A stretch of 64,000 nt of DNA from Axinella damicornis (taxonomy: Eukaryota > Porifera > Demospongiae > Axinellida > Axinellidae), in contig OZ007515.1 in assembly GCA_963931865.1 (NCBI GenBank), positions 1,601,318 through 1,665,317 on the forward strand, in the 5' to 3' direction. Made by a program: the position numbers and the translations under genes. Each line of letters starts with the position of its first letter. Position 1 is the stretch's first letter. Shown piece after piece: positions 46,701 to 56,800 of this stretch. A model generated the notes under the pieces. It saw only the letters and a program-made list of their open reading frames with translations. It searched no databases and was not told where the DNA came from.

Positions 46701-47511
46701 CAGCTGCCAAAGAACTCTCACACAGGATGGCTAGGTACACTCTAGCCCTGTTCCCAGGACACGGCCTAGGAACGAGGCTCAGTACGCTCTAGCCTTGTTC
46801 CCAGGACACGGCCGAGGAACAAGGCTAGGTACGCTCTACATAAACCAAACAGCTTAGCCGAGATCACTCTCACTACTTGATAGCTACAGCGGAACCTGTT
46901 GCTGCATGAGTGTGCCTTCACTAGCAAGTCCAAGATTTTTACAATGGGTGGAGGCTGCTTGGTGTTGCAGCAGCAGCACCAAATCTGGTAATTGAGGGAC
47001 AATGGCTGGACAAAGCATGAAAGGTTGGACTATGGGTATGCAAACACCATTGAATATTCCTTCTCAGTTTTGTACTGCCGTGAAGACTCTCTACCACTTG
47101 TACATTGATCAACGACAGACTCTGATTGTATCCACCAGCTAGCACCTGCATTCCCTGGTTGCATACTTGTAGGTGACTAGCTTATAATATATGGCTTGCA
47201 CCACACATACACGGTGACATCTCATACTGCTAATGACATGCAGACAGGAGCCCATATATGGGCAACTTTTTCATCCCTGCAATGACATCTATATTCGACT
47301 GAATGGTATTGTAATTGTCCCTCTACAATTAACTTGCAGGAGAGCGATGTCAGTGGGGGGGACGTGTACAGGGGAACATGGCATAGGACGAGGGAAGATG
47401 GAGCTTCTGGAGGAGGAGTTTGGGCCCCTGGGGGTTAACGTTATGAAGGAACTGAAGAGAACTCTCGACCCAAACAATATCATGAACCCTGGCAAGGTCA
47501 TCAATATATGA
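40793..47511 (+). CDS. LDHD: Mitochondrial D-lactate dehydrogenase (FAD-dependent)
   Basis: Oxidises D-lactate to pyruvate using FAD in the mitochondrion, clearing D-lactate from methylglyoxal breakdown. Eleven exons: 40793-40900, 41741-42028, 42320-42461, 42695-42761, 43037-43129, 43665-43770, 44092-44314, 44835-44962, 46203-46293, 46623-46734, 47340-47511; every phase agrees and the product is 509 residues, the family's usual length. The first exon is Arg-rich and lacks acidic residues until Glu21 ([18 protein letters not shown]), a likely matrix targeting peptide. Motifs in order: [11 protein letters not shown] and VEPGVTRK-type region of the FAD-binding domain (here [11 protein letters not shown]), [57 protein letters not shown] and [19 protein letters not shown] near the C-terminus, [11 protein letters not shown] at the end. 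The residue before GTCTGEHG is Gly where many homologues have His. Intron 8 (1.2 kb) contains uncharacterised short ORFs. Confidence 0.97.
41405..41665. mobile_element. MITE family A, copy 3, with upstream module
   Basis: Homologous to 6547-6817 and 10083-10353. The 110 bp before it (GGGTGACTGATGTACCATTTTGG...GGGAATAGACTTGG) also match the module before copy 2. LDHD intron 1. Confidence 0.82.
44346..44377. mobile_element. Minimal TAGCC element: 32-bp perfect palindrome with 9-bp duplication
   Basis: It consists of TAGCCTCGTTCCCAGG followed at once by its complement, with no internal bases. CTCAGTGAC stands at 44337-44345 and 44378-44386. LDHD intron 7, 31 bp from exon 7. Confidence 0.93.
45260..45463 (-). 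other. Small open reading frame inside LDHD intron 8, function unknown
   Basis: 67 codons from an ATG, antisense to LDHD, with mixed non-repetitive composition (ending [13 protein letters not shown]). I do not recognise it. A plus-strand ORF of 125 codons at 45724-46101 lies nearby. Either could be a relic of an inserted sequence or chance. Confidence 0.2.
46743..46826. mobile_element. Two TAGCC elements whose duplication overlaps the LDHD exon 10 donor
   Basis: Elements 46743-46779 and 46790-46826 are separated and flanked by copies of GGTACRCTC (46734-46742, variant at about 46780-46789, 46827-46835). The first copy contains the last exon base and the GTACAC donor. Confidence 0.85.
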
Positions 47512-47849
47512 CCGTCAAATTAATGTAACTTTGCGTGGAGTTGAATTCTTTTTGCCAGGTAAAACGAAGTTTGCAACCTTCAAATGTTTGTTTTGCTCTC
47601 TGTATAACGTGTTGTTGTAAAATCACTGTACTCCAGATTTTTACTGAGTGATCAATCAGGTGCCTTTGTGAACTTTCCTTCACAAAATCAAATACTGTAG
47701 CTATACTATGCCCTGAGTTCGACATAAATGCACAATTTCGACATTTTGAACAGAAAATATAATTCCAATGTAGTGTGGGTATAACAAAAACACAGTGAGC
47801 AATAACTATGGTTGGATACATAGGCAGATGTTTGTGTATGTATTCATGT
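47512..47849. other. Intergenic between convergent LDHD and CDCA8-like 3' ends
   Basis: 338 bp without coding signal; expected to hold both 3' untranslated regions. No repeat element seen. Confidence 0.6.
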
Positions 47850-50800
47850 TCACCGCCCAATGGCTGGTGTTACAAACTTGTTCTCCTGCATTTTGGCCTG
47901 GTTCTGGAGAGACAAATCAGTAATCATGTCACTGTAGCTGCATCCTATCCTGCCCAGCCTCGTTCCCAGGCTCCCTGTACAAGAGCCTGGGAACGAGGCT
48001 ACATCCTACCTCGGGCTATAGCTAGCTGCATGAAATATGTGGTGTCTGATTCGGCCTATAGCTAGCTGCATGAAATAAGTGGTGTCTGATTATGGAGTGT
48101 GGGTTCCAAAAGGTGGGAGTGTGCATATCTAAGCATGAAGCGAAAGGCCCGGGACTCATGGATACCATATAGTTGTGCAGCTATATAGCAATCAACCTAG
48201 CTGAACATGGGGGAATATTACACTCGTTGCCATTTGAAGGAGATCAGTCCACAATACGAAGTTTCTTTCCATTTTTAAATGTGCCATTCTCTAGCAGCAA
48301 CTTCCTGTGGGCGGAGCTTCATAGTTATGTTTCTGAGCCAGAAGCTACACAGGCACTTGTGCGAGACTCAGAACACAGTTCCATGAACGTCCTCAGAATA
48401 TACAGCATTCAATCTACAACGGGATTACTATGAGGGTGTACATACCATACACGTACCTTTAGACCTCTCAGAGATTTCATCAGCTGTGATCGATACTTCT
48501 GGGGGAATTTAGCCTGAATACGTATGCAAACAGAATAGACTGGGAATGAGGCTAGAGGTGGAGACCTGGGAGTGAGGCTGGAGGTGGAGACCTGGGAATG
48601 AGGCTAGAGGTGGAGACCTGGGAATGAGGCTAGAGGTGGAGGAGACCTGGGATGAGGCTAGAGGTGGAGACCTGGGAGTGAGGCTAGAGGTGGAGACCTG
48701 GCAGAGGGGTAGGAAGGTAGTAAAAAGTGGGGGGGGGGGGGGGGGGGGGGGGGCAAAGAATCCCGGAGGTGAAGCCTCCGTGCACGTTCCGTAGGGATGT
48801 GCCCTGGTAGGGGGGTCTGGGGGCATGCCCCCCACAGAAAAGTTTGCAAAATTTGGTGCTCTGAGAGTGATTCTGGGGTGATTTTGAGACCAAACAACTA
48901 GAATCTGAAGTCTACCAATAGTCTATACTGTGTAACACTTCACAATGTGACCATGTGCACGTGCTTGGTGAGTTTCAAAATTACTTTACTAAATTCCTGT
49001 AAATAGAATTTTATCTCCAAGAAAAGTGGGGGTGCAATGCACCCCCAGGGAAAAAAGTGGGGGTGCACTTGCACCGCTTGCACCCCCTGCTCCTACCCCT
49101 CTGCCTGGGAATGAGGCTACTAGAGGTGGAGACCTGGGAACGAGGCTAGAGGAGGAGACCTGAGAATGAGGCTAGAGGAGGAGACCTGGGAATGAGGCTA
49201 CTAGAGGTGGAGACCTGGGAATGAGGCTACTAGAGGTGGAGACCTGGGAATGAGGCTACTAGAGGTGGTGGAGACCTGGGAATGAGGCTGGAGGTGGAGA
49301 CCTGGGAATGAGGCTACTAGAGGTGGAGGAGACCTGGGAACGAGGCTAGGAGATAACATACTGTAGACTGGATCAGTTGTGATTTCATGTCTTCTAAAGC
49401 TTGGTCAAGCTGAAGCTGCAGGAAGTGGAGAGATGTTATGATGACATTGTGATGAGTATATACTACACATTGTGATGAGTACTACACAACACTGTATAGA
49501 CATTTCTCTAGTGTCCGAGACTTTCACTAACCGAACGGGGAAGTCAGGTAAGTTTAAGGTCCCATCATGGGACCGGAAAATACTTTTATAGTAATTGTGG
49601 CTTGGAAAGAATTTTCTTAAAAATCATCCGTAAGGCTCATGTCTTCTATAGCTCAGATCTGGGTTACTTGAATTGATATAAAAGGTCTTCACCTTCGTAC
49701 GATGACATCACATGCGATGGGTCTCTGGTTGACTGACCGCCTAAACAAGGAATACTGACCTGCATGAATGTCTGCTCATCCACTGGGGAGCCTGAAACGT
49801 CAGAACACGCCACAAGATTTACCCTGCAAGAGAAATGCAACAGCACTTCCGTTGAGACAAGTCTTGGGGCCACACCTACTGCCTCTGTGTGACCCCACCC
49901 ATTCAGCAACTGTGGCCGCAGTGGAGGACAAGCTAGAACCCCTCAGACCCTCCCCTCACTCAGGAGCAAGGAGCCTACATTGTACAGCGAAGGTGAACTC
50001 TATCTCCCTTACATTCAGTGCTTCATACTAATCTCTCACAGTTGAGAATCAATGTTGTGCACACGCATTAATGGTTGTGGTTGGGTCGTCGAGGCAGATT
50101 ACTATTTCCACCCTAAACCGGATCATCTGCACTATCTTTTTTCTAGTTCCATACATTCCCGTACTGTACCCCTGTGGACTTGTTGTAGCCTCGTCCCGGG
50201 CCCCATGTTCGGTGGGGGCCTGGGGACGAGGCTAGACTTGTTGCACATCACTTTGCTAGGAAAGATAGGGAAACAACTTCACTAAGTTTTACTCCCTGCA
50301 GGGCTACAGGTGCATACTAGCCTCATTCCCAGACCACTTCCTTTGCGAGGGAGTGGTCATGGAATCAGGCTAGCATATTCCTACAGGTAGCAGTTGAACA
50401 GCAGCAATGTAGCTGCTGCAGTACACGTACTGCTCCATGGGTCTGGGTTTCCGTTTTGTAACGTTGCCCGTGTACTCCGGCCTCATGAGAGCTGCCCTGT
50501 AGGAGGAACAGACGGGGCAGGACACACAATCAACAGCACACGAGGTCATTCCAATTCTACCAGATACAAGAACTGTATGATATGCCTACCATCAACAAGC
50601 AACCCACTCCCTTGTTAGAGAAATTATATAGGGTGATTATCAAAGTACGGCCACCCACTAATTTAGCAGCATGCATATTAATTGGTGAAATGTTTGTGCA
50701 TGCATAGGCTGAACACCAGAGAAGAGCTGTCCTGATGGTCTGTGATGCACGTCAACATCTGGTGTTCCCAATCAAAGTTCTACTGCCATTTCCAACAAAC

Positions 50801-53800
50801 ATTGAAACAGTAACGTGAGGCTCAGCCTTCTCTTCTGCTGCTGTACCAGCCTCTCAGTACAGGAGCATTCCCATCAGCAAATGGCCAGCTGTGCAGCAAA
50901 TGGCTACCTGTGCAGCAATGGCCACCTGTGCAGTATATGGCCAGCTGTGCAGCAAATGGCTACCTGTGTAGTATATGGCCACCTGTGCAGTATATGGCTA
51001 CCTGTGCAGCAAATGGCCAGCTGTACAGTATATGGCCAGCTGTGCAGCAAATGGCTACCTGTGCAGTATATGGCCAGCTGTGCAGCAATGGCCACCTGTG
51101 CAGTATATGGCCAGCTGTGCAGCAAATGGCCAGCTGTACAGTATATGGCCAGCTGTGCAGCAATGGCCACCTGTGCAGTGTATGGCCAGCTGTGCAGCAA
51201 ATGGCCACCTGTGCAGTATATGGCCACCTATGCAGCTTGAAAGCGAAAGGGAGGGGTGTTTGATCTACATACCCCAGGAATATACCAACCCATCAGGGCC
51301 ACTAATTTGAGTAGAACGACCAGCTGTTTTACTCAAAATTCGAACATGGTGATATATCACTTAGTTAATTCCCATCCATAACTCTGTGCTCTAAAATGAT
51401 TACACTGGGCAGAGACTCACCTTGTGCCAACAGCAGGGGTGACAAACCCAAAATCCTTTTCCGTCTGAGGAATTGGAACACAATAGAATCAGATGTACAT
51501 GGTAACATTGTAAGGCCATTCCTACCTCTAGAGTTGGGTAATTGATACTTCATCCCGTGATAACCATATTGGTACCATTTTCAATATATTAGCGATACTC
51601 ATGTGACCCTCAATGGGGGGGGGGGGGGGGGGGGGGGGGGGGAAGATTTACGGTATAGATAAACACAGCTCAACTACAACCAGTCAGGGTTTCATTTAGC
51701 CCCCCCCATCTCTTCCCCTATTCACAATGAGACATTGTGGGGGTGAGCCTGATTGTGATACTACTGCTTACGGGTGTGTGGCCCTGGGTCCCCACGGTGC
51801 TGGAGGGTGCGTGGCCCCGGGTCCCCACGGTGCTGGAGAGTGCGTGGCCCTGGGTCCCCACAGTGCTGGAGGCTGCAAGTGTTCTAATCCAGGGAGGGAA
51901 AGGAATTCACATTCAGAGGACATAGCAACTTCTTCAACAACTTGTGCCACATACAATGTCTGACACATGCAGTGGCCTTGTTCCCCAGGCCCTTCCACCT
52001 CTAGCTAGCTTTGTCCCCAGGCCACTCCCACATCGCTTGGGAGTGAGGCTACTCCCACATCGCTTGGGAGTGAGGCTACTCCCACATCGCTTGGGAGTGA
52101 GGCCACTCCCACATCGCTTGGGAGTGAGGCCACTCCCGCATCGCTTGGGAGTGAGACTACTCCCGCATCGCTTGGGAGTGAGGCTACTCCCACATCGCTT
52201 GGGAGTGAGACTACTCCCGCATCGCTTGGGAGTGAGGCCACTCCCGCATCGCTTGGGAGTGAGGCTACTCCCACATCGCTTGGGAGTGAGGCTACTCCCG
52301 CATCGCTTGGGAGTGAGGCCACTCCCGCATCGCTTGGGAGTGAGGCCACTCCCACATCGCTTGGGAGTGAGGCTACTCCCGCATCGCTTGGGAGTGAGGC
52401 CACTCCCGCATCGCTTGGGAGTGAGGCCACTCCCGCATCGCTTGGGAGTGAGGCCACTCCCACATCGCTTGGGAGTGAGGCTACTCCCGCATCGCTTGGG
52501 AGTGAGGCTACTCCCACATCGCTTGGGAGTGAGGCTACTCCCACATCGCTTGGGAGTGAGGCCACTCCCGCATCGCTTGGGAGTGAGGCCACTCCCGCAT
52601 CGCTTGGGAGTGAGGCCACTCCCGCATCGCTTGGGAGTGAGGCTACTCCCGCATCGCTTGGGAGTGAGGCCACTCCCGCATCGCTTGGGAGTGAGGCCAC
52701 TCCCGCATCGCTTGGGAGTGAGGCTACTCCCACATCGCTTGGGAGTGAGGCTACTCCCACATCGCTTGGGAGTGAGGCCACTCCCGCATCGCTTGGGAGT
52801 GAGGCCACTCCCGCATCGCTTGGGAGTGAGACTACTCCCGCATCGCTTGGGAGTGAGGCTACTCCCACATCGCTTGGGAGTGAGGCTACTCCCACATCGC
52901 TTGGGAGTGAGGCTACTCCCACATCGCTTGGGAGTGAGGCTACTCCCACATCGCTTGGGAGTGAGGCTACTCCCACATCGCTTGGGAGTGAGGCCACTCC
53001 CGCATCGCTTGGGAGTGAGGCCACTCCCGCATCGCTTGGGAGTGAGGCCACTCCCGCATCGCTTGGGAGTGAGGCCACTCCCGCATCGCTTGGGAGTGAG
53101 ACTACTCCCGCATCGCTTGGGAGTGAGGCCACTCCCGCATCGCTTGGGAGTGAGACTACTCCCGCATCGCTTGGGAGTGAGGCCACTCCCACATCGCTTG
53201 GGAGTGAGGCCACTCCCGCATCGCTTGGGAGTGAGACTACTCCCGCATCGCTTGGGAGTGAGGCTACTCCCACATCGCTTGGGAGTGAGGCTACTCCCAC
53301 ATCGCTTGGGAGTGAGGCTACTCCCACATCGCTTGGGAGTGAGGCTACTCCCGCATCGCTTGGGAGTGAGGCCACTCCCACCTCCAGCCTTGATTGTTTG
53401 CAAGATCCTGTTTTGCTGGGCTAGAAGTGATTGAACGCTGGGAGGTGGGAGCGGACTGGGAAGGCCATCCATATAGCAGATGGGTCTGGCAACAGAATTG
53501 TGACTCTGACAGGTGATACTGACGGTTGATAAACCACCATTTTACTTAAAATAATACTCCTATGCTACGTGTTTTTAGCTGTGACATACTGTTTAGTCCC
53601 ACGATACTATGTTGCAATATTATTGTGACATTGCAATATTATTGGACGTAAAGTTCCATGATACTACGTTATGACATAAATAGATTTGTTGCAATGTAGA
53701 GTCATGGGATTTTACGTAATGTATCATATGTCACAACTAACACGTAGGCCTTGGCGAACTATGCTTGAGCACAGCAGCTGCAGCGTGGAAGCACAGGAGC

Positions 53801-56800
53801 ATATGTTAGCATACAGAAGAGCTGTTGAGAGCATGTTTGTGCTATTTGTTCAGAAAGAGAGCCCACTAAATTGGGCATTAGCGAAAATATGTCATGCAAT
53901 GCATGAATACTATCACAATATGAGCATATTCTTAGAAGCATAATCAAAGCAGTTAGGAGCACTGGAGTATAGCATAATTTGAGCATAATTCGCCAAGGCC
54001 TATTACCACGGCAACCCTGCATGGGTCCAGATCCCAGGGGGAGCCTTGCATACTTTATCATGTGTGACACATCCAGGCTCCCACACAGCAAGGGGGAGCC
54101 TTGTACACTTTATCATGTGTGACACCCAGGATCCCTCACAGCAACCGGCAGGGGGAGCCTTGTACATGTGTGACACCCAGGCTCCCTCACAGCAAGCGGC
54201 AGGGGGAGCCTTGTACACTTCATCATGTGTGACACATCCAGGCACCTCACAGCAAGCGGCAGGGGGAGCCTTGTACATGAACGAGGCTACATTCTACGAG
54301 CCTGGGGACGAGGTTACATCCTGCCCCTGCACAAGAGCCTGGTAACGAGGCTACATCCTGCCCCTGCACAAGAGCCTGGGAACGAGGCTACATCCTGCCC
54401 CTGCACAAGAGCCTGGGAACGAGGCTACATCCTGCCCCTGCACAAGAGCCTGGGAACGAGGCTACATCCTACCCCTGCACAAGAGCTTGGGGATGAGGCT
54501 ACATCCTGCCCCTGCACAAGAGCCTGGGAACGAGGCTACATCCTGCCCCTGCACAAGAGCCTGGGAACGAGGCTACATCCTGCCCCTGCACAAGAGCCTG
54601 GGAACGAGGCTACATCCTGCCCCTGCACAAGAGCCTGGGAACGAGGCTACATCCTGCTCCTGCACAAGAGCCTGGGAACAGGCTACATCCTGCCCCTGCA
54701 CAAGAGCCTGGGGACAGGCTACATCCTGCCCCTGCACAAGGGCCTGGGAACAGGCTACATCCTGCCCCTGCACAAGGGCCTGGGAACAGGCTACATCCTG
54801 CCCCCGCACAAGAGCCTGGGAACAAGGCTACATCCTGCCCCTGCACAAGAGCCTGGTAACGAGGCTACATCCGGCCCCTGCACAAGAGCCTGGGAATGAG
54901 GCTACATCCTGCCCCTGCACAAGAGCCTGGGAACGAGGCTACATCCTGCCCCTGCACAAGGGCCTGGGAACAGGCTACATCCTGTACCTTGGCCGATAGC
55001 CAGCTGCACGGAATAAGTGGTGTCTGATTATGGAATAGTCCTTAATTCAGGAGTGTGGGTTCCTAAAGGTGGGGGTGCGGGGCTTATAAGGGAGCCCGCC
55101 CGGACGTGCAATAAGGTGGTGAGGTCCTAATTCTCTTGCTGCTCGGCAGGCTTAGGAGGGTTGGTTTCTCACTAGGGCCAAACGATCAATTGAATTAGTC
55201 GACTAATCAACTGAACTAAGGCTATTGACTGATTTCTGGTGTTTCCACTAGTCAAGAGGGTGAGCATGTTGAGATCATATTGTGTTCGAACATAACTGTG
55301 GTGAATGGACACAATGTAACATTGTTGTATTATTACATGAGTTGGAGAACGTTGTGTTGTCTCCACGTATAACTATTCCAACATAATATTATGTTTGCCC
55401 TATGAGTTCTGAGAATGTTGTTTCTAGCCTCTACCCAGTCCCACGCCCAGCTTTTCGTCGCGTACTGCAAGCGACGAAAAGCTGGGCGTGGGAACGAGGC
55501 TATGTTGTCTCCATGTATAATTGTTCCCACCTATATTACATGAGTTCAAAGAATGTTGTCGTCGAACTAGTACAGACATGTTGTGGTCTCTCACGCCTTA
55601 CGGTCATACATAATATGAAACTGCACAAACGCCAATTTGTCTTTCACACATTTACGTAATGGCCTCTTGCCGTATAAGGTAAACGTTTGCAACGTGTGAA
55701 TGCCTACTACTTCCGCTAGGGCGTGCATGCTGAGTTCGCCCCTCAGCTGCCCCTGAACTGCACAAGGGCCTGGGAACGAGGCTACATCCTACCTTGGCCG
55801 ATAGCCAGCTGCACGGAATAAGTGGTGTCTGATTATGGAATAGTCCTTAATTCAGGAGTGTGGGTTCCTAAAGGTGGGGGTGCGGGGCTTATAAGGGAGC
55901 CCGCCCGGACGTGCAATAAGGTGGTGAGGTCCTAATTCTCTTGTTGCTTGGCAGGCTTAGGAGGGTTGGTTTCTCACTAGGGCCAAACGATCAATTGAAT
56001 CAGTCGACTAATCAACTGAACTAAGGCTATTGACTGATTTCTGGTGTGTCCACTAGTCAAGAGGGTGAGCATGTTGAGACTATATTGTGTGGAACATAAC
56101 TGTGGTGAATGGACACAGTGTAACATTGTTGTATTATTACATGAGTTGGAGAACGTTGTGTTGTCTCCACGTATAACTATTCCAACATATGTTTGCCCTA
56201 TGAATTCTGAGAATGTTGTCTCCATGTATAATTATTCCCACCTATATTGTTGCATTATTACATGAGTTCAAAGAATGTTGTCGTCGAACTAGTATAGACA
56301 TGTTGTGATCCCTCACGCCTTACGGTCATACATAATATGGAAGACCTTTTCGGTACTGCACAAACGCCAATTTGTCTTTCACACATTTACGTAATGGCCT
56401 CTTGCCGTATAAGGTAAACGTTTGCAACGTGTGAAGGACTACTACTTCCGCTAGGGCGTGCATGCTGAGTTCGACGCTCCTTTACCGCCTTCGGTGGCTC
56501 ATGTGATCCTGATACCCACCTGTGTTTGCTCTACCGGCATATAAAGACTCCATTCTGATTGTAAGCAGACCCAGTATTTCATGCCAGTTACTATGTCCAT
56601 GGCGATGCACTAAAACACTACAAGAACTATTCAGTTTCAATGCTTTGCATAGCCAGCAATGACATTCTGTCATTCCTCAGTTAATCATACATGATTAACT
56701 GCTCAATGCTCCACGAATCACTCTGCGGGGGGAGAGCCTGGGAACACGTCTAGGTCCAGATTACTTTCCACTGTCCCCACTGTTCTATCCACGTAGCTTC

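Noticed and set aside
50815..51310. Cys/Tyr-rich repeat proteins (CAANGYLCSIWP type)
   Set aside because: Frames of the 18-19-bp minisatellite; no signal peptide or domain and it lies inside a CDCA8-like intron.
51934..53472. ORFs of 458-512 codons with 9-residue repeats
   Set aside because: The 27-bp array is open in several frames on both strands; composition is pure repeat with no start context or domain.
52010..54985. Possible CRISPR array
   Set aside because: Regular repeats exist but units abut without unique spacers, there are no cas genes, and the genes around are eukaryotic and spliced.
54225..54999. ORFs of 170-224 codons across the 37-bp array
   Set aside because: Repeat-derived translation (CPCTRAWERGY units) with no independent coding evidence.
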